Source of the DNA: Mycobacterium uberis
Lineage (GTDB): Bacteria > Actinomycetota > Actinomycetes > Mycobacteriales > Mycobacteriaceae
Assembly (NCBI RefSeq): GCF_003408705.1
Contig: NZ_QAYL01000008.1
Coordinates: 1 to 64,000 of the forward strand
Direction of reading: 5' to 3'
Length of the DNA stretch: 64,000 nt
How positions within the stretch are numbered: the first letter of the stretch is position 1; every line of letters starts with the position of its first letter. The notes beneath the pieces are model-generated. The model made no database searches and was not told the DNA's origin. It was given only the letters and a program-made list of their open reading frames with translations. Below, in pieces: positions 28,888-38,993 of the stretch. The translations under genes and the position numbers were made by a program.

Positions 28888-28889
28888 GT

Positions 28890-29330
28890 GGTTGCTGGCG
28901 AACTGTGCGTGGTAGTCCTCCGCATCGATCTGCTGGTGTCGGTTTTCGCGCTCGGCCGTTACACCGGTGCCCGTCGCTGGGTGATCTTTGCAATGAAAAG
29001 AAGCACGGCTACCGCGACCTGATTGCACCGCTGGCGCGGATCGTGATAGTAACGTTGGTGAAACATGCGGATGTCACTGTTGTCCCGACGTTGCGGATAA
29101 AAGTGTTGGCCTACCACTCCGTAGGCCTTGATGCGTCAGCGCAGGAGTGTGCAATATAGCTGGGCAGGCACTGCTGTGTGGCTAGCTGCCGCACAGCGAA
29201 GTAGTAATCATCGACGATGTCATCACTAGCGGTGCCTCAGCGTATTGAGTCGGTCCAGATTCTGCAAGCTGCCGGGACACGGGTGACCGCGATGCTGACA
29301 ATCGCGGGCTTTTGATGGAACTTCGGTGAA
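28890..29330 (+). pseudogene. ComF-like phosphoribosyltransferase pseudogene
   Basis: The diagnostic PRPP-binding motif is still readable as VVIIDDVITSGAS near 29,205-29,240, followed in frame-shifted form by VQILQAAGTRVTAMLTIAG. Upstream, YRDLIAPLARIVIVTLVKHADVTVVPTLRI is a remnant of the nucleotide-binding domain. The zinc-finger N-terminus of ComF is lost and stops are scattered. It occupies the place of Rv3242c between lpqB and the hibernation-factor gene. Confidence 0.85.
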
Positions 29331-29715
29331 AGTGAATGACGGTGGCCAGCTTGAATCCGATGTATTCTGCTCGGATCCAATGAGAACACATGAAGGATTC
29401 CTAACACATCCGCTAAATTTGGTGGCACGGCGAGGTGAACACGAGCTAACGTCGATTGTGAGCCTTCCAGAAGGTTCTATAGTCGACGTTTTTCAGTGAC
29501 GCTACTCGCGGCAGGAGGTGAGAAATCGACATCTTGCACCGGCGGGCAGCCTGCGTGGTCACTTTTTTGGAGAACCGTTCCAACCCCGTCGGTGTGGTTT
29601 TGTACAGCTAGTCGCGGCCGCAAGCGCGGCGAAGCAGGGCGCAGTGGATCGTAACTCATCAAAGCTTGGGCGCGCAGGGCGCGTCTTACGTGAAAAGAGA
29701 AACGAGTTGTCACGT
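29331..29715 (+). promoter_or_regulatory. 5' leader region of the hibernation factor gene, with a strong orphan ribosome-binding site
   Basis: 385 bp without a clear gene. It contains AGGAGGTGA at 29513-29521, a perfect match to the end of 16S rRNA, but no ATG follows at normal distance. The first usable codon is TTG at 29534, which would give a 25-residue peptide ending with TAG at 29609-29611. This may be a leader peptide or the relic of a gene start. The hpf frame itself is open from 29518 but homology only begins at 29716. The promoter of hpf should lie here. Confidence 0.4.
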
Positions 29716-30405
29716 ATGTCAAGGCTAACTGCGGATTCTGGTCAGGTTCTCGACCCAGCACCGGTTATATCCGACGAGCCGCTCGAACCGGTGCTGAACG
29801 CTGAGGTCGTGTTCAAGGGCCGCAATGTCGAGATCCCCGATCATTTCCGCATCTATGTCTCGCAGAAACTCGCCCGCTTGGGACGGTTCGACCGGACCAT
29901 CTATCTGTTCGACGTTGAACTCGATCATGAACGTAACCGTCGCCAACGTAAATCCTGTCAGCGCGTAGAGATCACCGCACGAGGTCGAGGGCCGGTAGTG
30001 CGCGGTGAGGCTTGCGCCGACAGCTTTTATGCCGCACTCGAGTCAGCGGTCGTCAAACTCGAAAGCCGGCTGCGTCGTAGCAAAGACCGACGCAAAGTGC
30101 ACTACGGTGACAAGACCCCTATGTCAGTGGCGGAAGCGACCGCGGTCACTGTGCCACCAGAGAAGGGCTTCAGTACCGAGCCGGTTGAGGTGCACGATCA
30201 CGACGGTGCGGTTGCGGATTATGAGCCGGGGCGGATCATCCGTACCAAAGAATACCCAGCCAAGCCGATGTCGGTAGACGACGCGCTTTACGAGATGGAG
30301 CTTGTCGGACACGACTTCTTTTTGTTTTACGACAAACATGTCGAACGGCCGTCGGTTGTCTATCGACGGCACGCCTATGACTATGGCCTGATCAGGCTCG
30401 TTTGA
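29716..30405 (+). CDS. hpf: Long-form ribosome hibernation promoting factor (HPF/RafH-type)
   Basis: 229 residues: N-terminal ribosome-binding S30AE domain (about 30-135, with VVFKGRNVEIPDHFRIYVSQKLARL) and the C-terminal dimerisation domain of long HPFs (about 170-229, KPMSVDDALYEMELVGHDFFLFYD and VVYRRHAYDYGLIRL). Orthologue of Rv3241c. Such factors pair 70S ribosomes into inactive dimers or stabilise them in dormancy. ATG 29716 is preferred because homology starts there; a TTG at 29707 in the same frame is possible. It precedes secA1 by about 100 bp. Confidence 0.92.
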   Translation: MSRLTADSGQVLDPAPVISDEPLEPVLNAEVVFKGRNVEIPDHFRIYVSQKLARLGRFDRTIYLFDVELDHERNRRQRKSCQRVEITARGRGPVVRGEACADSFYAALESAVVKLESRLRRSKDRRKVHYGDKTPMSVAEATAVTVPPEKGFSTEPVEVHDHDGAVADYEPGRIIRTKEYPAKPMSVDDALYEMELVGHDFFLFYDKHVERPSVVYRRHAYDYGLIRLV

Positions 30406-30506
30406 TCAGGCTGGCTTGACATGTTCGGACGGCCATTGCAGCCGGTCACCTACGATGAATGGCGCCTTGTCGAAAAGGAAGATTCCAACTCACAGAGGAC
30501 ATAGTT

Positions 30507-33320
30507 GTGCTGTCGAAGTTACTGCGCGTTGGTGAAGGTCGCATGGTCAAGCGCCTCAAAAAGGTGGCCGACTATGTCAACATGTTGTCTGATGATGTCG
30601 AGGAGCTCACCGATGCCGAGCTGAAGGCCAAGACCGACGAGTTCAAGAAGCGTCTCGCCGACGGGGAGACGCTTGACAGCTTGTTGCCGGAGGCGTTCGC
30701 CGTGGCGCGCGAGGCGGCGTGGCGGGTGCTTGATCAGCGCCCGTTCGACGTGCAGGTGATGGGCGGGGCGGCGTTGCATATGGGCAACGCCGCGGAGATG
30801 AAGACCGGTGAAGGCAAGACCCTGACCTGTGTGTTGCCCGCTTACCTCAACGCGCTGGCCGGTAAGGGTGTGCATATCGTCACTGTTAACGATTACCTGG
30901 CCAAACGCGATAGCGAGTGGATGGGGCGTGTGCACCGGTTTCTCGGTCTGCAGGTTGGGGTGATCGTGGCGCCTATGACGCCCGACGAACGTCGGGTGGC
31001 CTATAACGCCGACATCACTTACGGCACCAACAACGAGTTCGGGTTTGACTACCTGCGCGACAATATGACGCATTCGCTGGACGACTTGGTGCAGCGTGGG
31101 CATAGCTACGCCATCGTCGACGAAGTGGACTCCATTCTGATTGACGAGGCCCGCACCCCGTTGATCATTTCCGGCCTTGCTGACGGTGCGTCCAACTGGT
31201 ACACCGAGTTCGCTAGGTTGGTGTTATTGATGGACAAGGACGTCCACTATGAGGTCGACTTACGTAAACGCGCCGTCGGTGTGCACGAAAAGGGCGTGGA
31301 GTTTGTCGAAGACCAGCTCGGTATTGACAACCTCTACGAGGCCGCCAACTCGCCACTAGTCAGCTATCTGAACAACGCGTTGAAAGCGAAGGAGCTGTTC
31401 AACCGCGACAAGGACTATATCGTCTGCGACGGCGAAGTGTTGATCGTCGACGAGTTCACTGGTCGTGTGTTGCTTGGACGTCGTTACAATGAGGGCATGC
31501 ACCAGGCCATCGAGGCCAAGGAGCACGTCGAGATCAAGGCCGAGAATCAGACGTTGGCTACCATCACGCTACAGAACTATTTCCGGCTCTACGACAAACT
31601 CGCCGGCATGACCGGTACCGCCCAGACGGAGGCGGCCGAGCTGTACGAGATCTACAAGCTGGGCGTGGTTGCCATCCCGACCAACAAGCCCATGATCCGT
31701 AAAGACCAACCTGACCTCATCTATAAGACTGAGGAAGCCAAATATATGGCGGTGGTCGATGATGTTGCCGAGCGTTACGAGAAAGGCCAGCCGGTGCTGA
31801 TCGGCACCACCAGCGTGGAAAGCTCGGAGTATCTTTCGCGGCAGTTCACTAAGTGGCGCATCCCGCACAACGTACTAAACGCCAAGTACCATGAGCAGGA
31901 GGCGGGCATCATCGCCGTGGCCGGCCGCCGCGGTGGTGTTACCGTCGCCACCAACATGGCCGGCCGGGGTACTGACATTGTGCTGGGAGGCAATGTCGAT
32001 TTCCTCACCGATCAACGGCTGCGTGGGCGTGGCCTGGATCCGGTGGAGACGCCAGACGAGTACGAGGCTGCCTGGCACTCCGAACTGCCCATCGTCAAAG
32101 AGGAGGCCTCCAAAGAGGCCGCTGAAGTGATCGAGGCCGGCGGCCTGTATGTGTTAGGTACCGAACGTCACGAGTCACGGCGCATCGACAACCAGCTGCG
32201 CGGCCGCTCCGGTCGCCAAGGTGACCCCGGCGAGTCGCGCTTCTACTTGTCGCTGGGCGACGAGCTTATGCGCCGGTTTAATGGCGCCACTTTGGAAGCT
32301 TTGTTGACCAGGCTGAATTTGCCCGATGATGTGCCGATCGAAGCTAAAATGGTCACCCGGGCGATCAAGAGCGCCCAGACCCAGGTCGAGCAGCAGAATT
32401 TTGAGGTCCGCAAGAACGTCCTCAAGTACGACGAGGTGATGAACCAGCAACGTAAGGTGATCTACGCCGAGCGTCGACGTATCCTCGAAGGCGAGAATTT
32501 GCAGCAGCAGGCGTTGGACCTGGTCCGTGACGTGGTCACCGCCTACGTCAACGGTGCGACCAGCGAAGGCTATGTCGAGGACTGGGATATGGATGCGTTG
32601 TGGTCGGCGCTGGGGACACTTTACCCGGTCGGGATCAAGCACGAATCGCTGACGCGAACGGACGAGGACTCCGAGCACGGCGAGCTCACTCGCGACGAGT
32701 TGCTCGAGGCTCTGCTTGCAGATGCCGAACGAGCCTATGCGGCAAGGGAAGCCGAGCTTGAGAAAATCGGTGGCGAGGGTGCGATGCGTCAGCTGGAGCG
32801 CAACGTGTTGCTGAATGTCGTGGATCGCAAGTGGCGCGAGCATCTCTACGAGATGGACTATCTCAAGGAGGGCATCGGGCTGCGCGCGATGGCCCAGCGT
32901 GATCCGTTGGTGGAGTACCAGCGTGAGGGCTACGACATGTTCATGGCCATGCTTGACGGCATGAAAGAGGAGTCGGTCGGCTTCTTATTTAATGTTGCTG
33001 TCGAGGCGGTGCCTGCCTCCCAGGTGACTCCGGTGCAAGTACCCGAAGAGTGCGCTGGATTGGTCGCGGATGACAGGGTCGACACTGCTTCCCGACGATG
33101 CGACGAGAACTCAAGCACGTTGCGAGCCAAGGGGATTGACAATAAGGCGCCTGCTCTTACGTATTTTGGGCCGTCCGAGGACGGTTCACCACAGGTACAA
33201 TGCAACGGCGGTGGTGCGCAGAAAACACCAGCCGGGGTGCCAGCTGGGGCCACTCGACGTGAACGGCGCGAAGCTGCGCGACGGCAAGGCCGCCGCGCCA
33301 AGCCGCCGAGATTTGGGTAA
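30507..33320 (+). CDS. secA1: Preprotein translocase ATPase SecA1
   Basis: The motor that pushes unfolded preproteins through SecYEG. 937 residues from GTG 30507 with AGAGGA about nine bases before. Walker [10 protein letters not shown] at about 98-106, [15 protein letters not shown] (DEAD-like box II), NMAGRGTDI, and [21 protein letters not shown] (arginine fingers) are all present. No C-terminal CxCxSGK zinc site, as normal for actinobacterial SecA1. The poorly conserved tail after residue about 840 is slightly shorter than in M. tuberculosis (949 residues) and ends RRAKPPRFG. Essential. Confidence 0.97.
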   Translation: MLSKLLRVGEGRMVKRLKKVADYVNMLSDDVEELTDAELKAKTDEFKKRLADGETLDSLLPEAFAVAREAAWRVLDQRPFDVQVMGGAALHMGNAAEMKTGEGKTLTCVLPAYLNALAGKGVHIVTVNDYLAKRDSEWMGRVHRFLGLQVGVIVAPMTPDERRVAYNADITYGTNNEFGFDYLRDNMTHSLDDLVQRGHSYAIVDEVDSILIDEARTPLIISGLADGASNWYTEFARLVLLMDKDVHYEVDLRKRAVGVHEKGVEFVEDQLGIDNLYEAANSPLVSYLNNALKAKELFNRDKDYIVCDGEVLIVDEFTGRVLLGRRYNEGMHQAIEAKEHVEIKAENQTLATITLQNYFRLYDKLAGMTGTAQTEAAELYEIYKLGVVAIPTNKPMIRKDQPDLIYKTEEAKYMAVVDDVAERYEKGQPVLIGTTSVESSEYLSRQFTKWRIPHNVLNAKYHEQEAGIIAVAGRRGGVTVATNMAGRGTDIVLGGNVDFLTDQRLRGRGLDPVETPDEYEAAWHSELPIVKEEASKEAAEVIEAGGLYVLGTERHESRRIDNQLRGRSGRQGDPGESRFYLSLGDELMRRFNGATLEALLTRLNLPDDVPIEAKMVTRAIKSAQTQVEQQNFEVRKNVLKYDEVMNQQRKVIYAERRRILEGENLQQQALDLVRDVVTAYVNGATSEGYVEDWDMDALWSALGTLYPVGIKHESLTRTDEDSEHGELTRDELLEALLADAERAYAAREAELEKIGGEGAMRQLERNVLLNVVDRKWREHLYEMDYLKEGIGLRAMAQRDPLVEYQREGYDMFMAMLDGMKEESVGFLFNVAVEAVPASQVTPVQVPEECAGLVADDRVDTASRRCDENSSTLRAKGIDNKAPALTYFGPSEDGSPQVQCNGGGAQKTPAGVPAGATRRERREAARRQGRRAKPPRFG

Positions 33321-34002
33321 GTAATGTACCCAGGGGTCGAATGGTTAGTGTACGTGGTTTGCGCTAGTGCTGACCGAGCGTAGCACTTACGTGTTGTTGA
33401 TCAGCGCCGTGTTGCTGCTCTTTCAGTAATGGTGCACCATGCCGGCGGTCATCTAGGGAGGTGCGGGCACCGGTCAGACGGCTGGAGCTGTGGGTGCTGT
33501 TCTGGTTTGGGTGGGAAATAGTGTTCGCGTCGACTTTCATAAATTAATCATTTCGACTTGTTCGGCCTTAGATAGTTTACGTAGCGTGGCGCCGAAAGCC
33601 CTACACTGCCATTGGCTTGCGCTTGCCATTGCCCTACGGGCTGGGGAGCGCCCGTGACGTCACGTCCGGAGCCCCGCCATGGCTACAGCCTGATCGCCAC
33701 CCAGCTAGAAGAGTATGACCTGGTGGCGACGCTGGGTGGCCAATACTGTTGAGTACCGGCGTCACGTTCCTATGCTGCCTTAAGACACATGCCACGCCGG
33801 TACGCCGCTTAAGACTAACTCTTCGGTCAAGTCAATGTACTACCCAGCGATCGCGGAACTGACGTCAGTGTAGTGTGGTGCACGCGCTTAATGCTCACTG
33901 TGGTGCCGTCCATTTGCTAACACTAGTTCCGCTGAACTCCAAGGGGATTGCCGTGACTACTGCTTTTTCTTTTTCGGCGACCTCTCGTTAAGGATTGAGG
34001 CT
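33321..34002. other. Non-coding stretch between secA1 and the antiporter regulator (site of Rv3239c/Rv3238c)
   Basis: 682 bp with no open gene. In M. tuberculosis a transporter and a small membrane protein (Rv3239c, Rv3238c) lie here. Only a short fragment, RRLELWVLFWFGWEIVFAS near 33,475-33,535, looks like a remnant of a membrane protein, and it is too short to assign. The rest shows no recognisable feature apart from the probable promoter of the following gene. Confidence 0.4.
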
Positions 34003-34485
34003 ATGGACGTCAAGGAGGTACTGTTACCTGGGGTGGGCTTGCGCTACGAGTTCACCAGTCGTAGGGGTGACCGGATCGGGATCATCGCGCGGCGCAGCGG
34101 CGATTTCGATGTCGTTGTATATGCCCGCGAGGATCCGGACGAGGCGCGACCGGTCTTCTGCCTCACTGACGACGAAGCCGACGCTGTCGCTCAGATTTTG
34201 GGTGCACCCAGGATCGCCGAGCGGTTCACCGAGCTGGCTAATGAAATCCCCGGGCTCGAGACCAGGCAAGTTCGCATCACACCGGAGAGCCCGTTCGTAG
34301 GCCGGCCGCTGGGTGACACCCAGGCGCGCACTCGTACCGGCGCATCGATTGTCGCGATCGTGCGCGACGAAGACGTCGTGGCCTCGCCAGGCCCGGCTGA
34401 ACCGCTGCGGGCACGAGACGTACTGATCGTGATAGGCACCGAAGAAGGTATCGCCGGGGTCGAGCAGATCGTCGGCAAGGGCTGA
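34003..34485 (+). CDS. TrkA-C domain regulator of K+/H+ antiporter (KhtT-like, Rv3237c homologue)
   Basis: 160 residues. The C-terminal half (about 80-160, from RQVRITPESPFVGRPLGDTQ to VLIVIGTEEGIAGVEQIV) is a TrkA-C/RCK-C domain that binds a nucleotide or ion ligand; the N-terminal half resembles the small domain of KhtT-type regulatory subunits. It lies 4 bp before the start of the CPA2 antiporter gene, so the two probably make one complex in which this protein gates potassium/proton exchange. ATG 34003 (MDVKEVLLPG) is supported by GGATTGAGG upstream. Ligand not known. Confidence 0.9.
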   Translation: MDVKEVLLPGVGLRYEFTSRRGDRIGIIARRSGDFDVVVYAREDPDEARPVFCLTDDEADAVAQILGAPRIAERFTELANEIPGLETRQVRITPESPFVGRPLGDTQARTRTGASIVAIVRDEDVVASPGPAEPLRARDVLIVIGTEEGIAGVEQIVGKG

Positions 34486-34489
34486 GACG

Positions 34490-35647
34490 ATGGAAATTTC
34501 GGGAGCGCTGCTGTTCCAAGTCGGCGCTCTCCTCACCACACTTGCCGTGCTGGGTGCAGGCGCACGCCGATACTCGTTGTCTCCGATACCGGTTTATCTG
34601 ATGGCGGGGCTTTCGCTCGGTAAGGGTGGCATCATGCCTGTGGCCGCCGCTGATGAATTTATCACGACAGGAGCGCCTATCGGTATTGTGTTGTTGCTGC
34701 TGACATTGGGTTTAGAGTTCTCCGCGACCGAATTCGCCAGCAGTTTGCGGCATCACCTACCGTCAGCCGGTATCGACATCGTTCTCAACGCCACACCTGG
34801 CGCGGTGGCCGGCTGGCTGTTGGGTTTGGACGGAGTCGTTGTGCTCGCGCTAGCTGGCGTCACGTACATCTCCTCATCCGGTGTCATTGCGCGTTTACTG
34901 GCGGACTTACGTCGGCTCGGTAACCGGGAAACGCCGGCGGTGCTGTCGGTGTTGGTGCTCGAAGACTTCGCGATGGCGGCTTACCTGCCCCTCTTTGCAG
35001 TACTCGCGTCGGGTGGCAGCTGGCTAGATGCCGTCGTCGGCATGGTCGCCGCGGTCTGCGCGCTATTCGCGGCTTTTGCTGCATCCTATCACTGGGGCCA
35101 TCATGTTGGTCGGCTGGTGGCGCACCCCGATTCCGAGCAGCTGTTGTTGAGAGTCCTGGGGGTCACCCTGATCGTGGCAGCGGTGGCCGAATCCTTGCAC
35201 GCGTCGGCCGCCGTAGGCGCATTCTTGGTCGGCCTGACCTTGACGGGGGACACTGCTGACCGCGCACGCAAGGTGCTCGGCCCTCTTCGTGACCTGTTCG
35301 CCGCGATTTTTTTCCTTGCTATTGGTATATCGGTCGACCCGCACAAGCTCCTCCCGATGTTTCCAGCAGCCTTGATCCTGGCTGCTGTTACCGCGGTGAC
35401 CAAGGTGGCGACCGGAATTCTGGCCGCCCGGCACGATGGCGTGGCGCGGCGAGGGCAGCTGCGCGCTGGCACAGCGCTCGTCGTCCGGGGCGAGTTTTCG
35501 CTGATCATCATCGGATTGATCGGCACGTCGACCCCTGCAGTGGCCGCGCTGGCCACTGCGTATGTTTTCATCATGGCGATCGTGGGCCCGGTGCTGGCCC
35601 GCTACACTCCGGGTTCGCTGCCGACTAGCTCTGGGCCGGCCAACTAG
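34490..35647 (+). CDS. CPA2 family K+(Na+)/H+ antiporter (KefB-like, Rv3236c homologue)
   Basis: 385 residues with about 12 hydrophobic segments and the CPA2 landmarks VLLLLTLGLEFS (membrane helix 3-4 region), VLVLEDFAMAAYLPLFA (paired acidic residues of the transport site) and SAAVGAFLVGLTLTG. It lacks the cytosolic nucleotide-binding domain of KefB, which is supplied in trans by the preceding TrkA-C protein. Probable role: potassium efflux and pH homeostasis at the inner membrane. Confidence 0.9.
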   Translation: MEISGALLFQVGALLTTLAVLGAGARRYSLSPIPVYLMAGLSLGKGGIMPVAAADEFITTGAPIGIVLLLLTLGLEFSATEFASSLRHHLPSAGIDIVLNATPGAVAGWLLGLDGVVVLALAGVTYISSSGVIARLLADLRRLGNRETPAVLSVLVLEDFAMAAYLPLFAVLASGGSWLDAVVGMVAAVCALFAAFAASYHWGHHVGRLVAHPDSEQLLLRVLGVTLIVAAVAESLHASAAVGAFLVGLTLTGDTADRARKVLGPLRDLFAAIFFLAIGISVDPHKLLPMFPAALILAAVTAVTKVATGILAARHDGVARRGQLRAGTALVVRGEFSLIIIGLIGTSTPAVAALATAYVFIMAIVGPVLARYTPGSLPTSSGPAN

Positions 35648-35659
35648 ACAGATGCTGGT

Positions 35660-36140
35660 GACCTGCTTTGCCTGGCTGTGTCGCGTTCACGATCACCACT
35701 AGGCAGATGGTGTCTGAGACCGTTCAATCGATGTGCAGGGCAACTGCCCAGCCAGCGGGTTTCGGCCACTAGCGGGCACCTGTTCCACAGGGCACACGAC
35801 CGCATGTCTCCGGTTCTCCACCACGATCGTACGTGCCAGAAACCTCGGCAGCAGTGTCCGGGTCGTCGTGCCGCCCGATAGGTTGTAGACGCATCTGGTG
35901 CAGCACTGCGGCGCCCTGGCGTTCGGGTGGGTGTCCGGTTGTTGGTGGGCCTACCGAGAAGCACCGAGTCGACGAGGTTGGGTGCCAGCAGAGGCCGCAG
36001 CTGCGCCGCGGACCGGCTGCGGTCGATGATTTCCAGTACTCTGCGGAGCAATGCCGGCAAAACCGCCGGTCGTGATCTCGGGCTGCCGGCCGGCTAGCCT
36101 GCTGTTAGCTCGGTGCGGCGAACGCGAAGTGTGGTACGTC
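35660..36140 (-). pseudogene. Rv3235-family protein pseudogene
   Basis: A minus-strand segment reads LLRRVLEIIDRSRSAAQLRPLLAPNLVDSVLLGR, the core of the actinobacterial Rv3235 family (annotated Ala/Arg/Pro-rich), and then in a shifted frame pieces matching the beta-strand C-terminus. The upstream part of the roughly 213-residue family protein is broken by frameshifts. The 138-codon open stretch 35644-36060 is therefore a remnant, not a small gene. Function of the family is unknown to me. Confidence 0.65.
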
Positions 36141-36446
36141 GCATGCAATGATTGCCGGCACTGGTGATGTTTCATATCGGGTGGTTCGTACTCAACGACG
36201 GGTATTACAGCGAAGCTGTCACGGCAGGGCAGGCTCGTGAGGGGACTAATGGTCTACGAGTACTCTTCAACTTAGCGATCGGACGGGGGCTGCTGGAGAG
36301 TGGCAGGCATTTTCGGTTGTTTCTGCTGTTCGTCATCAACGTACATCCGACGCTGGCGTGTACCTGCGTGGCGATGTACCCAGGTCGGTGATTACCGTGG
36401 GCGATGTTGCTGAACGCGACGAGTCGACAAGGAGGACAGGGCGGTA
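36141..36446. other. Non-coding stretch upstream of the WS/DGAT gene
   Basis: 306 bp without supported coding sequence; an open frame at 36152-36391 has no homology I recognise. GGAGG at 36431-36436 is the ribosome-binding site of the WS/DGAT gene, so its promoter probably lies within this stretch. Confidence 0.4.
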
Positions 36447-37856
36447 ATGGTGACCCGGTTGTCCCCGTCGGACGCGTCGTTCTATCGGCTGGAGAACACC
36501 GCCACCCCGATGTATGTTGGGTCGCTGTCGATTTTGCGTCGTCCACGCGCGGGATTGAGCTATGAGACGCTACTGGCCACCATCGAACAGCGTCTACCCC
36601 AGATTCCGCGCTACCGGCAGAAGGTCCGCGAAGTCAATATGGGCATGGCCAGGCCTGTTTGGATCGACGATCGCGACTTCGACATCACCTACCACGTTAG
36701 GCGATCGGCGCTGCCATCGCCGGGTAGCGACGAACAGCTGCACGAGCTGATTGCTCGGTTGGCTGCGCGGCCGCTGGACAAGACACGGCCGCTGTGGGAG
36801 TTGTATCTTGTCGAGGGCCTCGATAAAAACCGCGTAGCCCTGTATACCAAGTCACATCAGGCATTGATCAACGGCATGACCGCGTTGGAGATCGGCCACG
36901 TCATCGCTGATCGGACCCGGTGTACACCACCGTTCGCTGAAGACATCTGGATACCTGAACGCGACCCCGGCAACACCCGCTTACTGTTGGGTACGATTGG
37001 TGACTGGCTGATCGGCCCGGGCTCACGAATGCAGATTGTCGGTTCTGCCCTCGTCGGTCTGGCAACTAACTCTAGACAATTCGTTGACGCTGGTCGCCGG
37101 TTCTTCGATATTGCGCGCACGATAGCCCGCGGTACCGCACCCAATAGCCCGCTCAACGCCACCGTTTCGCGCAATCGGCGGTTCACTGTTGCCAGTGGGC
37201 GGCTTGAGGACTACCGGACGGTACGAGCGCGCTACGACTGTGACATCAATGATGTGGTGCTGGCGGTGGTGGCCGGCGCGTTAGGTAATTGGTTGATGTC
37301 ACGTGGTGAAACGGTTGCACTGACCGCGACGGTCAGAGCATTGGCACCGTTATCAGTCTATGCCGATGACCAACTCGACTCGAGCGGGCCTGGACAGGCA
37401 ATCAGCGAGGTGATGCCGTTCCTGGTTGATTTGCCGGTGGGGGAGGGCAACGCGGTGGTGCGGTTATCGCAGATCGCGCACGCCACCGAGTCGAACCCGA
37501 CGGCCGCCAGCCTGGTCGACGCCAGGACCATTGTCACGCTATCGGGTTTTGCGCCGCCTACCTTGCATGCTATGGGTATCCGGGTCGCCACTAGCTTTTC
37601 CCCGCGGCTGTTCAATCTGTTGATCACCAATGCTCCTGGGGCCCAGTCGCAGATGTACATTGCCGGTACTAAGTTACTCGAGACTTACGCGGTGCCGCCG
37701 CTGTTGCACAACCAAGCGTTAGCGATCAGTGTGACCTCTTATAACGGTATGATGTATTATGGCATCAATGCCGATCGTGATGCGATGAGCGATGTCGACC
37801 TGCTGCCAGGGCTGTTGAGCCAATCACTTGATGAGCTTCTGGAGGCTTGTCGGTAA
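36447..37856 (+). CDS. tgs3: Wax ester synthase / diacylglycerol acyltransferase, full length (Tgs3-like)
   Basis: A 469-residue WS/DGAT protein: N-terminal condensation-type domain (1-210) and C-terminal DUF1298 domain (from about 300), with the family start LSPSDASFYRLENTATPMYVGSL and PLDKTRPLWELYLVEGL. The active-site motif HHxxxDG appears as HQALING at 137-143: the first His is kept, the second His is Gln and Asp is Asn. These enzymes make triacylglycerol or wax esters from acyl-CoA at the inner membrane. In M. tuberculosis the region is split into Rv3234c and Rv3233c, whereas this copy is uninterrupted. Activity is uncertain because of the changed motif. Confidence 0.88.
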   Translation: MVTRLSPSDASFYRLENTATPMYVGSLSILRRPRAGLSYETLLATIEQRLPQIPRYRQKVREVNMGMARPVWIDDRDFDITYHVRRSALPSPGSDEQLHELIARLAARPLDKTRPLWELYLVEGLDKNRVALYTKSHQALINGMTALEIGHVIADRTRCTPPFAEDIWIPERDPGNTRLLLGTIGDWLIGPGSRMQIVGSALVGLATNSRQFVDAGRRFFDIARTIARGTAPNSPLNATVSRNRRFTVASGRLEDYRTVRARYDCDINDVVLAVVAGALGNWLMSRGETVALTATVRALAPLSVYADDQLDSSGPGQAISEVMPFLVDLPVGEGNAVVRLSQIAHATESNPTAASLVDARTIVTLSGFAPPTLHAMGIRVATSFSPRLFNLLITNAPGAQSQMYIAGTKLLETYAVPPLLHNQALAISVTSYNGMMYYGINADRDAMSDVDLLPGLLSQSLDELLEACR

Positions 37857-37898
37857 CTGTCGGGTCAAAACTGCTGTGGCGATATACGATCCGTTGTT

Positions 37899-38314
37899 GT
37901 GAACACCACAACAAACGATGGCGAGTCAGCGAAGGCGAAGAAGAAATTGAATACGCCGGCCAGTCGTGTTATCTCGGACGCTGTCAACAAAGCTGAATTA
38001 TTTTGGCTGCAAATGGAATTCGTGAAACTACAGGAGTGGGTACGTCGATCCGGGACATGTTTGATCGTCATCCTTGAGGGCCGTGACGCTGTTGGCAAGG
38101 GTGGAGTGATCAAACGGATAACCGATCGGATGTCAAGAAACACGCGTGACTGAACATGATGTCGCACCTGCTGTTCACGATCGACTATCACGATGTTGAG
38201 AAGTTAAAGATCAAACTGCTGGAACGGCCGATCGGGAGTGCCGACTACAAACGGCTGTTGCGTGAACTGTCGAAGTACATCGACGATTATGCGGCCACGT
38301 TAGTTGAGGGCTGA
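37899..38314 (+). pseudogene. ppk2: Polyphosphate kinase 2 pseudogene with internal deletion
   Basis: The first 80 codons from GTG 37899 are open and contain the PPK2 Walker A region VILEGRDAVGKGGVIKRITDRMS. After a TGA near 38,153 only the C-terminal end follows: MSHLLFTIDYHDVEKLKIKLLERP and ELSKYIDDYAATLVEG. About 150 residues including Walker B are missing, so a large deletion has joined the two ends. PPK2 uses polyphosphate to phosphorylate nucleotides. The remnant stop overlaps the GTG of the next gene (GAGTG region), preserving the old operon layout. Confidence 0.9.
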
Positions 38315-38854
38315 GTGGCTGGCGCCGTTGTTCAGGTCTATGTCCCGGTCACCGTGGCCATGTTGCAGCAGCTTGTTGCCGACGGCTCGTTGTGGCCGGT
38401 CAACGGAACCGCATTCGCGGTGACCCCGATGTTGCGCGAAGCTTACGTCGAGGGAGACGACGATGAGCTTGGCGAGGTGGCACTGCGTGAAGCGGCGCTG
38501 GCGTCACTGCGTCTGCTGGCGGCCGATATCCTTGATCCAGAGGTCGCAGGCAAGTCCGCGGTCGCCCTGCCGCTGCGGCGTGCCGTATTAGCCGTCGAGG
38601 TCGACGGTGTCACGTACTGTCCCGATCTCGACGATGCCGCCGTCCGACTAGGTGCGCCCGTGACGATCGACCAGGTTGTCGCCGCGTATGTCGACACCGC
38701 CGGCGCCGAGCAGGTTGTCACGGCGGCGATCGCGGTCATTGATGCCGCTGACTTGGGTGATGAGGACGCCGACCTGATTGTCGGCGACGCGCAGGACCAT
38801 GATCTGGCTTGGTACGCCAACCAGGAGCTGCCTTTCCTGCTTGACCTGCTCTAA
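38315..38854 (+). CDS. Conserved actinobacterial protein (Rv3231c homologue, DUF6912-like)
   Basis: A 179-residue acidic protein (GTG 38315) with no membrane segment. The N-terminal region VYVPVTVAMLQQLVADGSLWPVNGTAFAVTP and the acidic centre EGDDDELGEVALREAALASLRLLA are typical of the mycobacterial family; the end reads DHDLAWYANQELPFLLDLL. The function is unknown. It followed ppk2 as a co-transcribed gene and has stayed intact although ppk2 is lost, so its role is independent of polyphosphate kinase 2. Confidence 0.85.
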   Translation: MAGAVVQVYVPVTVAMLQQLVADGSLWPVNGTAFAVTPMLREAYVEGDDDELGEVALREAALASLRLLAADILDPEVAGKSAVALPLRRAVLAVEVDGVTYCPDLDDAAVRLGAPVTIDQVVAAYVDTAGAEQVVTAAIAVIDAADLGDEDADLIVGDAQDHDLAWYANQELPFLLDLL

Positions 38855-38993
38855 GTTCTCCAGTTACGCAGTCTAGGCCGTGGGGCGTAGATACGAGCAT
38901 ATAGACTACACTACCGTAGCTTTGCCGGGTCGGTGTGGGACCGGCCCAATATGAGCGGAAGCTAAAAGCCGAGTTGTGAGCAGGAGCTTCCTA

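Noticed and set aside
32175..32843. 222-codon minus-strand frame
   Set aside because: Antisense shadow of secA1, which is certain.
35644..36060. 138-codon open frame that could be a small intact gene
   Set aside because: It holds only the middle of the Rv3235 family, with the remaining parts in other frames, so I called it a pseudogene.
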